Assembly: GCA_009760885.1 (NCBI GenBank)
Contig: CM019715.1
Location: forward strand, 24,269,642-24,333,641
DNA length: 64,000 nucleotides
From: Achatina immaculata
Taxonomy: Eukaryota > Mollusca > Gastropoda > Stylommatophora > Achatinidae
Direction: 5' to 3'
Shown: positions 21,079-31,459 of the stretch, one piece after another
Position numbering within the stretch: position 1 is the first letter of the stretch
How the letters are laid out: each line of letters starts with the position of its first letter
The notes under the pieces: model-generated
The model's input: only the letters and a program-made list of their open reading frames with translations
Told to the model about the DNA's origin: nothing
Database searches by the model: none
Program-made: the position numbers and the translations under genes

Positions 21079-24028
21079 GCATCTTATAACGACGTTAACG
21101 GATGTTCCTCTGGAACAGCCTCGTCCGGTAGGGCAGCTCACGAGCCACAGGTGAGGCCAGATCGTCATCAAGCTACTGGTGGCAAAACTAACAAGTTCAA
21201 AATAGCAACATGGAATGTAAGAACTTTATTCCAGGCTGGAAAATTAGAAAATGTAAAGATGGAAATGGAAAGGATGAAGATCAACATATTAGGAATGAGT
21301 GAAGTTAGATGGACAGGTGCAGGGAAGATAAACTCAGATAAATATACAATAATATATTCAGGAAGTGAGAAACATGAACGAGGAGTAGGAATTATATTTG
21401 ATGAACAAATGACAAGGACAATTGTAGGATATTTGAACATCTCGGACCGAGTCCTGCTAGCTAAACTGAAAGGACAACCAATAAACATAAATATTATACA
21501 AGTGTACGCTCCAACATCTGAAAGCTCTGAAGAAGATGTATAGATATTTTATAATGACATAGAGACAGCACTAAAACACACAAAGTCACATGAAGTTACC
21601 ATAGTCATGGGAGATTTTAATGCCAAAGTTGGTAAAGGAAGAACTTCGGACATCGTTGGTGACTATGGACTGGGGGAGAGGAATGAGAGAGGTTATAAAT
21701 TAATTGAATGGGCAAGAATACATAGCATGGTTGTAGGAAACACCTGGTTTAAACAACATCCTCGAAGACTGGCAACGTGGTGCAGACCAGACAAAAAGAC
21801 ATTTAACCAGACAGACTACATATTAATCAACAAACGATTCCGCAATGCATTACTGACAACAAAAACCATGCCAGGAGCTGACTGCAATAGTGACCATGAT
21901 CCACTCTGTGGAAAAGTTAGAATAAAGCTAAAGAAAGCAGGCAGAAAAGTGAGAAACATCAAACTGAATACAGAACTTCTTAAAAATGACCAAGAACTGC
22001 GAGAACAATACAAAGTTATTATAACAAATAGATACAATGCAATAGCAAAGATAAATAGTATAGATGAACAATGGGAAATGTTAAGAGATTCTATCCACCA
22101 AACTGTTAAGGAGATAATACCGCCGAAAAAAGAAGCCCCTAAAAATAAATGGATGACAGACGACATCTTAGGACTGATGGACAAGAGGAGAAGGAGTAAA
22201 AATAACGAAGAAAAATATAGCAAGATAAATAAAGAAATAAGACGCAAATACAGAGACGCAAAAGAAGTGTGGTTAAATGAACAGTGCAGACAGATAGAGG
22301 ACGCTCATAATAAAGACAGCAAAAACATGCACAAACGAATTAATGAACTCACAGGCAGGAAAACAGAATATACCACAGGATGCCTGAAATCGAAAGAAGG
22401 TAAAATGTTAATGGGAAAAGAAGACATTGTGGACAGGTGGACAGAGTATATCGGTGAGCTATATGGAGGAGAAAGACCAGAATTAACACCAGATACTGAA
22501 AACTGTGATGGACTGCCAATACTTGAAGATGAAATCATAGATGCCATCAAACACATGAAGAAAGGAAAAGCGACTGGGCCTGATAATATAACAATAGAAG
22601 AAATAGAGGCACTAGAGGAGACAGGAATAAAAATAATAACCAAGTTACTGAATGATATTTACAACAGTGGTTATATTCCCAGTGACCTGATTAAATCCAC
22701 GTTTATAGCACTACCAAAGAAACCAGGTGCAAAGGAATGTGACGACCACCGGACTATCAGCCTCTCATGTCACATAACGAAGCTACTTCTGAGAATAATT
22801 ATGAGAAGAACAAAGATAAAAATGGAAATAGCAGATGAACAGTTTGGATTTGTTGAAGGAAAGGGAACATACAATGCCATTTATGCTTTACGAACACTAA
22901 CAGAAAGAGCTTTAGAAGTACAGAAAGATCTCTACTTATGGTTCATTGATTACACCAAGGCATTTGACAAGGTGAAACATAGTGAAATTATTAAAATGCT
23001 TGAGGACATATATATAGATGGCAAAGACTTGAGGATTGTAAAACATCTATACTGGCAGCAAGAAGCAGCAGTTCGAGTTGAAAATAGAATTGGAAAATAT
23101 CAACCTATAAAACAAGGGGTGCGACAAGGATGTGTTCTATCTCCAGACCTTTTTTCTCTGTACAGCGAGAATATTCTAAGAACAATTATCACAGAACCAG
23201 GCATAAAAATTGGAGGATACAATATTAACAACCTTCGGTATGCTGACGACACAGTACTGATAGCGGAGAACCAACAAGACCTGCAAAATCTCTTGGATAA
23301 AGTCGCCAAAGAAAGTGGACAGAAAGGCCTTACTTTGAACATCAAAAAGACAGAGACTATGGTTATATCTAAGAAACAGAATCCACCAGCATGCAGTATT
23401 AAATTAAACGGAACCATTCTGAAGCAGGTGCAGAAATTCAAATACCTTGGAGCAGTAATAACTTCTGATGGGAAATGCAAAACAGAAATTAGGAACAGAA
23501 TAGGCCAAACAAAGACTGCATTTCAGAGAATGAGAAACATATTAGCTAACACATCTTTATCAATGAATGTTAGAAAACGAGTCCTGAAATGCTATATTGA
23601 ACCTATCTTGTTATATGGAAGTGAATCATAGGCAAGTCTGCACAAAAATCATTGGAAGCAGCAGACATGTGGTTTATTAGAAGAATGTTGCGAATCCCCT
23701 GGACAGCAAAAATAACTAATGAAGAATGTATGAGAAGAGCTGGAGAGACAAAAAACCTTGTCAGAAAGATAAGAGAGAGACAATGTACTTTCATAGGACA
23801 TGCAATGAGAAGAGGGGGCATTGAAAATATTATAACAACAGGAAAAATGGAAGAAGATCAAGAGGAAGACCAAAAGAAATGATACTGGACAGTCTGACGG
23901 GTTGGTGTGAGAGGAGATCACCAACTGAAGTGATGGCCTGCATGAAGGATCGGGTACTGTGGAGAAGCATAATAGCCAACGCCAGTCGGCACGGCACCTG
24001 ATGATGATGATGATGATGCATCTCATAA
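21079..24028 (+). mobile_element. RTE-A, full-length non-LTR retrotransposon with target duplications
   Basis: The direct repeat GCATCT(T/C)ATAA (21079-21089 and 24018-24028) flanks a 2.93-kb element at 21090-24017. The one mismatch suggests some age. The element ends with (TGA)n after the stop codon, as RTE elements do, and has a short leader before the coding region. It lies antisense to gene A, with its right target repeat 8 bp past the gene A stop codon, so it sits inside what should be that gene's 3-prime UTR. Confidence 0.9.
21151..24002 (+). pseudogene. RTE-A polyprotein: AP-like endonuclease plus reverse transcriptase
   Basis: The N-terminal endonuclease shows [35 protein letters not shown] and the SDHD box ([10 protein letters not shown]), all with their catalytic residues. 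The RT domain follows: [20 protein letters not shown], the FGFVEGKGT block, [13 protein letters not shown] and the catalytic [10 protein letters not shown] near 23240. Thumb blocks are next ([20 protein letters not shown]), then FIRRMLRIPW and HAMRRGG. The C-terminus is SRHGT. Only three faults are seen: one in-frame stop at 21541, one stop at 23629, and a frame change just after it. At roughly 950 residues it is the expected length for the family. It is close to intact but inactive as it stands. Confidence 0.9.
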
Positions 24029-24036
24029 GTTCTTAT

Positions 24037-24745
24037 CTAGGATGTAATCTGGCTTGTCTCTTGCTTGACTGAGCTTGTTTCAGGGCCAACACTTTGGTTC
24101 TGCATGCCCTTAATTTTGTGCTTCAAAAGGCAAATCACAATAATAATAACAATAACAGCAGCAATGACAGCACAGACAATGATTACCGTCTCTGTGTCTG
24201 AAATTTCCAGGTTCACAGAAGCGCTTTTGAAACCTTTAGTAGGTTTTCTTGCTTTTATGCTGCGTCTCTGACGTTCATTAGTTGTGAGTTTTGTCTGCAT
24301 TTGCTTAAAATGTAAAAGTGCAGATGGTACTGCTCGATGTCCTGCTGATCTGCATAGTTGTATCAGAATTGTTTTCCTGTTTGACAAACAAGTACAAGCT
24401 CTGTGATATTGTTTACTGTCTGAAGATTGGACATTTATGCCTGGGCCCTCTTTTTCTACATTCTGTGTTGAAATACTGCATGTTATTTTACGAGCTGATG
24501 GAGTGTCACCACACATTGTCTGATGTAGCTGCTTGGAAGCATGTGACTGTGCAAACTGATTCATGTTAAAGCATGATAAAATGTCAGTATTTTGACATCT
24601 GTAGTAGTGACATCTTGGCCTAACAGATACCAATGACCATTTGCAGACATCAGTCACTGTGAAACGATTCAGATCAGTCTCTAATTTATTACTGTCTTTC
24701 AGTGAGTACTCTGCAGGTTTCTCCTTACATAAACAGGAGCAGAAC
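24037..24745 (-). CDS. Gene A, last coding exon: Cys-rich single-pass membrane protein
   Basis: The exon starts after TTTATTCTGTTGTAG and completes a split codon (phase 2). About 235 residues follow: FCSCLC, a Cys-rich part with YYRCQN, a basic stretch (NERQRRSIKARKPTKG) and one transmembrane helix (TVIIVCAVIAAVIVIIIVIC). A tail of about 28 residues ends QETSQITS with a stop at 24037. The opening FxxCLC, the phase and the (Y/F)xRCQN motif are shared with genes B and C. The stalk is short and basic rather than Ser-rich, and several Cys positions differ, so A is the most divergent member. The family is not one I can name. The topology suggests a surface receptor or adhesion-type protein, and that function is inference. 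Confidence 0.7.
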
Positions 24746-25075
24746 CTACAACAGAATAAAACAAAACTTACATAAACAAGAGTAGTACCTACAACAGAAT
24801 AAAACAAAGATTACATAAACAAGAGTAGAAACTACAACAGAATAGAGAAAGATTACATAAACACGAGTAGAACCTACAACAGAATAAAACAAAGATTACA
24901 TAAACAAGAATGAACCTACAACAGAATAAAACAAAGATTACATAAACAAGAATAGAACCTTCAGCAGAATAAAACAAAGATTATATAAACAAGAGCAAAA
25001 CCTACAACAGAATAAAATAGATTACATAAACAAGAGTAGAACCTACATCAGACTGTAACAAAGATTACATAAAGT
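24725..25075 (-). repeat. 41-43-bp tandem array built from the gene A exon-2 acceptor
   Basis: Eight full units and a partial one begin at 24725, 24768, 24811, 24853, 24896, 24938, 24981, 25022 and 25065. On the minus strand each holds TTTTATTCTGTTGTAG, then G-TTCTACTCTTGTTTATGT. The latter translates (R)FYSCLC, the first residues of exon 2. The unit nearest the gene is the true exon start. In several upstream units the TAG of the next acceptor acts as an in-frame stop if the unit is read through. Indels give 41-43-bp units. Confidence 0.95.
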
Positions 25076-25990
25076 AGTGTAGGCCACAGAGAATGTTCAG
25101 ACTATATAACCAACAAATCAAAATGAACACTGCCTGCCAAAATGAGGAAGAAAGAACTTTACAGAAGTGGAGAGAGTAAAGTTTAGTAAATGAGCATATA
25201 GTTATTACTTAACATGAATATAACAGTGATGTGTCGAAATCCATAACCTAAATTGTTTGGTTATAAACTTGTATATAGTTGGTAGCATAAAAAAGGTCTT
25301 TGGATTGATTCCAGCTTTAGGCACTCATTCCAGATCTGAGTATTGGTCTATTTCAACTGTGTACAGTTAGCACATCATCATCATCACCTTTCACTCCCTT
25401 GAGAGCATAGGCCATGGATAAAGGCTGCCCAGTCATACCTGTTCTTGGAATTATTCTCTGCTTCCATCCATGTGCATCCCTTGTTAGCGCATGTCCTGTT
25501 TAATTTGAGCATTTTAAATCTACACAGTACATTAGAGATATATTACATACAATATTTTTGTTGGTAAATATGGGACAGTATTGTCTTACCTAATTCAATA
25601 AAGCTAATGTTAATGTTATGAGAAATGAGCATATTTTATTAAAAGTAAGTTATATCTTTGCTAAATATGGACAATTGAAATGTAACCTTCCTGACATTGG
25701 CATGATCTCCTGCCTGGAAACACATTAAGATCAGATGACTAGTTACTGCTGTTTTAAGTTCCTTTCTTTTTGTTTTGTAAATGATGTTGAGATTACATGC
25801 TACTGGTAAATAGAGCTAGTGTAAGCTCCTCAGCCAGAACTAACATGTTTCAAATGACTCGTCATCTCATGATCATGCAGATACTCAGTTTCCTGTAGAA
25901 AAAGTGAATTGCATCCATGTATGTGTTTAGCCTGAATTTGTATGAGGACCAGAATAGTTGTCATAATGCATGTCAGGTTACATCAACAGA
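25076..25990. other. Interior of gene A intron 1; LINE tail at 25378-25475
   Basis: On the minus strand the segment at 25378-25475 ends in a GATGATGATGATG-type tail and has a frame (AYALKGVKG) like the last residues of RTE-type proteins. The rest has no recognisable feature. Confidence 0.5.
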
Positions 25991-26000
25991 ACAACACCAT

Positions 26001-26273
26001 AAATACTGACCTGTCAAATGTCTCTGACAGACACCAAATAAATACTTACCTGTCAAATATCTCTGAAACACACCAAATAAATACTTACCTGTCAAATATC
26101 TCTGAAACACACCAAATAAATACTTACCTGTCAAATATCTCTGAAACACATCAAATAAATACTTACCTGTCAAATATCTCTGAAACACACCAAATAAATA
26201 CTGACTCATCAAACATCTCTGAAAAATACCAGATAAATACTGACCCATCAAATGTCTCTGAAGCATCCCCAAA
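26001..26273 (-). repeat. 39-bp tandem array carrying the gene A intron-1 donor
   Basis: Seven 39-bp units start at 26001, 26040, 26079, 26118, 26157, 26196 and 26235. On the minus strand the unit reads TTTGGTGTGTTTCAGAGATA and then TTTGACAG|GTAAGTATTTA. Four units have CAG|GTAAGT, one has CAG|GTCAGT, and the two units deepest in the exon have TGAGTCAGT or TGGGTCAGT and are read as protein. Since 39 is a multiple of three, coding units can be added without changing frame. Each unit also contains a pyrimidine-rich TTTCAG resembling an acceptor. Confidence 0.95.
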
Positions 26274-26360
26274 ATGCTTGTTCACATGTGGGTAAACCAT
26301 ACCAGGGTAGACTGTAGAAACATAGCTTACTATAACCACCATCAGAATTGAGATCCACAT
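26167..26360 (-). CDS. Gene A, proposed first coding exon with signal peptide
   Basis: ATG at 26360 opens a hydrophobic leader (MWISILMVVIVSYVSTVYPG) typical of a secretion signal. The frame then runs 64 codons, partly inside the 39-bp array, to GAC AG|GTAAGT. The donor is a perfect match to the animal consensus and ends in phase 2, as exon 24037-24745 requires, and splicing would create an Arg codon at the join. Two units of the array are read as coding sequence (SVFIWYFSEMFDE-type repeats). Reading past the first donor meets TAA at once. A transcript is needed to confirm this exon, since a phase match alone has a one-in-three chance. Confidence 0.5.
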
Positions 26361-26516
26361 TTTCTCCTGCCTTTTCTGTTGGTATATTTATCTAATCTGT
26401 TCAGAAAATTTAACAAATGATTGTTGATGCTTGTGAAGCCAGACACAGAAAAGTGATGAAATTCAATACAGGAACACTAATATTATAAATGGGACTTACT
26501 GTGTACAGAAGTAAAT
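26361..26516. other. Upstream flank of the gene A first coding exon
   Basis: Upstream of the ATG on the minus strand is AGAAAAGGCAGGAGAAA, with possible acceptor-like CAG sites but no clear promoter. A non-coding first exon further upstream is possible, as proposed for gene B. Confidence 0.3.
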
Positions 26517-26695
26517 GAATCATCACATACAGATAATTTACAGAAGCAGATGGATCATCACATACAGATAATTTGCAGAAGTAAACAGTTCATCACCTGC
26601 TGATAATGTGCAGAAATACTGATCATCACATACATATAGTTTACCAGCAACATATCACATACAGATAATGTGTGGAAGTAAACAGATCATCATAT
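26517..26695. repeat. Minisatellite, about 40 bp, five degenerate units
   Basis: Units built on CATCACATACAGATAAT with TTGCAGAAGTAAACAG recur about five times. It lies just upstream of gene A and is the third array of about 40 bp within 2 kb. Confidence 0.75.
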
Positions 26696-26734
26696 AGAAA
26701 GAGCGATATTCAGGAACATCTCCCTCTCTCTCTC

Positions 26735-27205
26735 TCTCAACCTCAAGTGCCCAGGGCACATGGGGCTTCCACAAGGATTTTCCACAAATGCCTGTCCTTG
26801 CCTTTTTTTCCACTCTTAGTCAGGTGAGCCCTGTATTGCTCAACATCCTCCATGTCTCCTTTGGTCTACTCTTACTTCTGTTCCCCTGTGGTGTCCATCT
26901 TAGTGGTAGTGAGTTGTCAGTCATTCAGAGCATATGTCCCAACCATCGCCAGCGTCTTTCCTCAGTAATTGCTGTCAGTGGCTTCATCTGTATTTCTGGC
27001 AACAAAATGTTATTTATTGTGGTGTTTGGCCAAAATATTTTTCTAATTCTTCGTAAACATTTAGGCTCTAAAGAATTCAGCTTGTTTTCTATGGTTTTGG
27101 TGGTTTTCCAGCATTCTCTTCCATACTGTAGTACACTTAGTACTTTACTCTTAAATATTCTGATTTTCGTCTTCGTGCTTAGTTTTTTAGATTTCCATTC
27201 CAGAA
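26735..27205 (-). pseudogene. RTE-E C-terminal fragment with (GA)n tail
   Basis: The minus strand reads LSTKTKIRIFKSKVLSVLQY, ECWKTTKTIENKLNSLEPKC, RRWRWLGHML, then LRWTPQGNRS and WRMLSNTG. It ends near EAPCALGT, a stop and a GAGAGAGAGA tail. These are thumb and C-terminal blocks of a non-LTR family different from A to D. The RT catalytic part is absent. Confidence 0.85.
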
Positions 27206-29155
27206 AAAAAGAGCATATTCTCACATCAAAGACAAAAAAAAGAGAAAAGGATATGTAAAAAAAAGAACATAACAAATTAAAAGAAAATTATATGGAACCA
27301 TGACAAGGTCAATGTGAATACTAAACAAGCTGAACCTTAATCCACACATGCGGTGATGCAAAACCATATGAGCAACTTACAAACCTACACTTAAAAAACA
27401 AAGTCAAACTATAATCACAAGCTGGGTGAATCACACTAAAACATAAAACATTAGAGACCTACTTAAATAGACTCAGTCTTGCTATCTGCTCAAGGGCATA
27501 GTGCTGGCACTAGAACAACATCCTTGTTTTATTATTTCAGTGTGTCCATTTATAAACATTCCTGGTTGTAAGGACTTGTCAATACATGAACAGTCCAAAC
27601 TTGGTCCTGGGAGGAAAGCATGGAGGCAACTTGTCTCCTCTAGAAAGCAAAGCACCCTAAAGTGAACGAAGAAGTTCACAGTACTAAAAGTCACAGAACT
27701 TTATTTTCCCACTAATATTCGTTTTTCTTCTCTTGTGCATGCCATGTGAAATTTGCTTGAAAGTGAAATAGTTTTAAGAATAAACTGGTCTACCCTTCTC
27801 ATCGATTAGTTTCTGTTATTGCGCCTCTCAAGTACAGCAAGGCAAACTGAGATTTCACTTTTTATACATAAATTTCTGCCTCTGAAATCTTTTACGAAGT
27901 ATGAGTTTTTCTTTTCTTGTCTATGGCCAAACACTTTTTTTTTCTTAAATTTTATGAACGTTCTGTAGTCAGAATTAGTGAACAACTGATAATATATACC
28001 AATACCAAAGTACGGTACCTGTATCTGTATTGTACAGAACATGGCTTGTTAAATTCTTCCTAGTACTTTCCCAAATGTTTTAATTTAGACACATTTATCT
28101 TGGTAGCAAAACTAGGACAACAGTTCTAGAGCTCTATGACTTTTTGTTTACTGTTATTCTGAATTTAACTTAAACACAGAATCATTACAGCTTGAACAAT
28201 ATTGTTCATATCTCATGTTTTCATATAGTTAAAATAGTAATAAAATTAACACATGAATAATAAGACAATTTTTTTTCATTATTTATTATTTATAAGAGGA
28301 AATCTCAGTAAACAGAAACAGTGACCGAATTAGGTGATGAAGCCATGTTTATTTAAATTAAGATATGGAAAACGAATAATTGTGGGAAAAGAAGACAAAA
28401 AAAAAAGTTCTGTAGTATCAGGGATTTTAATACTGTAAGCTTTCTTAGCTGATCATGTTGCCCATAATGCTATTGCAACAGGATTCCTATGGAGAGGACG
28501 GATATACGTTCCCGAGGGTCTGGTGTGGGATGAGGAAAGGCCAAGTGTTGATAGTATATATCTACAGAATTTGAAAGACAGAGTGTGGGGAGGGGAGAAG
28601 GAAGAGCCGGGTGGCTGGCTAGTAAAATTCATACTCTTCGGTGGTTACTGAAACAGAGAGCAGACCATGTATGAGTGTGCCCCAAGTGCAGTGATACTAA
28701 TTTCTAAATTCATAGAAGATTCAAGACTATAAACTTTCTTCTTATTCCTCTTCTCAAGAGGAGAATCATGAAAAAAAATTGCTGAAAATAAAACACAAAT
28801 TTAATTGGCCGTATCTGTAACAGAATAAGGGAGATATTCTGTGACAGAATAGGGGTTGTAACTCAGTAAATTGTAGTCAAAGTTTTAGATCACTGCTCAT
28901 ATGATTTTGCAAGCACGGACGGAGTTTTATCTCCGTGTTCCCATTGGCCACTTGGTCACGGGGTCTGGGGTTCTTTTTACAGGGGACAAATACTTCTGCT
29001 TGAGATGTGAGAGAGAGAGTGAACGTCTTCTTGTTTTGGGCTCGGGTGGTTGTTGGTATTGCTTGAATAATTATGTAAGTTTTTGTATGTTTTGTTGTCC
29101 TTTTAAGGACAAATATAAATTCGTTATGTAGTGTTTTGGGTTATTATCGTTGACA
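27206..29155. other. No gene seen
   Basis: AT-rich with short frames only (at most 78 codons) that match nothing I recognise. A 36-base stretch near 28080-28116 (ACACATTTATCTTGGTAGCA, then AAACTAGGACA) recurs near 35559-35597 and may be the edge of an unclassified repeat. Confidence 0.5.
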
Positions 29156-29157
29156 AT

Positions 29158-29315
29158 CAGAATTATCGTTGATAATCTGCAAATGGATGCAGCAGCAGCA
29201 GGGCATCTTGCTTACAACCGAGAGGCCTACAGGAGTGCTGTTAGCAAGTTCCGCAGGGGACAGGAGGCAAAGTTCCGCAAGGGACATGCAAATGATTGAG
29301 TGACTGATTGAGTAT
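29158..29315 (+). mobile_element. RTE-B 3-prime end scrap with a variant tail
   Basis: GATAATCTGCAAATGGATGC through GGCAAAGTTCCGCAAGGGAC is RTE-B C-terminal sequence. A 30-bp internal duplication (GTTCCGCAGGGGACAGGAGG region) is present. The tail reads GATTGAGTGACTGATTGAGT, not (AATG)n. Confidence 0.8.
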
Positions 29316-30334
29316 TTTGGGAACTTGGTTGTCCTTTTTAGGACAGATGTGATCCTTGTTGGAAGATTGTGCGTGGAGTCTTTGGTATGATCGAGGTCAG
29401 TATGTTTTTAATGTTTCAGAGTCTTATGGCGATCGCTACTCGCCCAGATAGCTTTTGTGTCCATTGTTGATTTTCTTCATTTCAGTTCATATTCGCAACT
29501 TCCATTTTGCAACCTTTCATACACATGTTTGGTTTTTTCATTAAAACTTTTTGTTGTTATTGTAAACTCTGACTTCTGTGCTGTTTGGACTCAATGTTAA
29601 GTGTGCCATCTGTTAGTTATCATGGTTGAGTTGTTACTCATGTTAGACTGATCATGTTCGTGTTACTGACAATGTATTGGTCTTGTTATTGTTCGCCTGG
29701 GTTGTTGGTAGTTTCTTACAGTGTATATCAATGTAACGTTTCTGAGTCTTGGTAATGCAGTTAAGCAAATTAACTGTTTAACATTGCTGTATTAGTATTC
29801 AAGAGAATGAAATACTGATTCATATCTAGCCCTAATATTCTCAACAACAAAAAAAGTCCAACGAGAAGGCTAAAATTTATTACAGCAATATTTCTTTGAA
29901 TTAACATTTGTCTGTCTACCTTTTTTAAAAAAAATTTATTCACGCATTTCGATTTCTTCATAATTCTCACAGTCCAAGGCAAAAAGTCACCTGTCACGAT
30001 CAAATTCATTATCTGCTGGTTTATTTACTACCTTACATTACTCTGAACTAGTTCTGCTGGTTTAACCGAACAGCGCTCTGGTTACAATAAATAAAGCAAA
30101 TTATGATGATTTATGCACTTAAGAATAATCAAGAATGATCTTCTACACAGTAAACAGAGGATCTCCTATGTTTTAAAAATTGCGCTGTATAAACTTTTTG
30201 CACAAGCCTTTAAAACTTCCAGATAGAAGTTTCATGCAAGGAGGGGGAGAACTAAAAATCGTGGAAATCGTCTAGAAAATAGCATAATTTTCATTTCCAG
30301 TATTCCAATTAAAAGACACTGCGTCATAATCAAT
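29316..30334. other. No gene seen
   Basis: No recognisable frame or repeat. A 79-codon minus-strand frame at 29770-30009 is Lys-rich and unassigned. Confidence 0.45.
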
Positions 30335-30442
30335 AAATGAATGATCTTTATTTTAAAAGGGCAAAGAACTGGACCCGATTTACATTTTGCACTTTATGAA
30401 CTCTATCTTTCATTCTTCCCATACACTTGATTTAATGAGGTA
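30335..30442 (-). mobile_element. Element X, second copy
   Basis: The reverse complement matches the copy at 19165-19285 through GGGAAGAATGAAAGATAGAG, GGGTCCAGTTCTTTGCCC and AATAAAGATCATTCATTTATT. Two independent copies with the same end support a mobile origin. Confidence 0.55.
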
Positions 30443-30459
30443 TAAAAGTTACATGGATA

Positions 30460-30500
30460 TATATATATATATATATATATGTAATTTTTATATATATATT
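30460..30500. repeat. (AT)n microsatellite
   Basis: AT and TA runs abut the 3-prime end of RTE-C. Part of this may be a grown element tail. Confidence 0.8.
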
Positions 30501-31085
30501 ACATCCTTCCCGTGCCGTTAAACGTCATATAGGGCCCGCATGGTAGTTCGCCAAGATGTCCTGTCTTCGGCGAGTCTTTCAATCTCATCGTTGGACTTGT
30601 TACGCCCACTGAATTGGCTTCTCTTAACAATGTCATCTTTAGAGTTTCACGTGGTCGACCCCTTTTTCTTCGGCCTGTTGTGTTGCATTTGATAGCTTGT
30701 TTGGGGATTCTCTGATCATTTCTTCTCATCACATGACCAATATATGTCCATCTTCTTTTTCTGATCACCCATGAGATAGGTTGTTGTTTGCTCATCTGTC
30801 TGATCTCTGCGTTGTTCTTGAATTCATTCCACTTTATACCGAGTATTTTCCTTAGGCATTTGTTTTCGAAAGAGTCTAATTTCTTGTCCATTTCTTTAGT
30901 TGTTTTCCAGCTTTCGCATGCATAAATGAGGGTGGATATTACATTTGAATTGAATAGTCTTAACTTGGTTTTTTGTGCTTATAACTTTTGAATTCCATAT
31001 GTTCTCAAGATTCTTGAAGATTGATGCTGCTTTTGCAATTCTGATCCTAACTTCCTTTCTAGTGTCACCATCCTGATCCGTCACA
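30501..31085 (-). pseudogene. RTE-C C-terminal half
   Basis: On the minus strand DGDTRKEVRIRIAKAASIFK, a frameshift, then KLDSFENKCLRKILGIKWNE, SWVIRKRRWTYIGHVMRR, NTTGRRKRGRPRETLK and a terminus at GPYMTF and a stop. The 3-prime end carries the family signature (CCTTCCCGTGCCGTTAAACG on plus). It is cut at its 5-prime end in the thumb. Confidence 0.88.
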
Positions 31086-31457
31086 TAGGTGTATATATAC
31101 ATGCATGTATACATCATATATATATGTATATATATATATACGTACATACATGTATATATATAAATGTCTAAGAATACAAGATGAAAATATTACACTCACA
31201 AATATAGGATAATTAGCTACATAAGAGGTAACTAATCTAATAAGATAGCGCGCACACACACCCATGTACATAAACAGGCACACAGAAATACATTTTCAAT
31301 TGAGTTCTGACATTCCATTCTTGCACATTTGCTAAGATAATTTCTAATAAGATACAAGATCTATCAAATTATGTTTAGAACTATGTTCTTTTAGAACAGA
31401 ACTCTGTGGCTGACGAGTCATGGTATGATAAACTATTAGACATTCTGTGGAGGCATA
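31086..31457. repeat. AT-rich microsatellites
   Basis: Alternating TATATG and ATACATGTAT tracts (about 31090-31160) and a CACACACA tract near 31250. No gene. Confidence 0.6.
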
Positions 31458-31459
31458 TA

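Noticed and set aside
24789..24977. A 62-codon minus-strand frame with repeated FYSCLC
   Set aside because: Read-through of the acceptor array rather than a separate exon. The repeats explain it, and the units carry splice signals inside the frame.
24725..26273. CRISPR-like direct repeats
   Set aside because: Units are contiguous with no unique spacers, the genome is eukaryotic, and the repeats carry splice signals.
25942..26295. A 117-codon repeat protein on the plus strand (NTYLSNISETHQI units)
   Set aside because: It is the antisense of the 39-bp donor array. It has no Cys, signal or family match, and the repeat fully explains the open frame.
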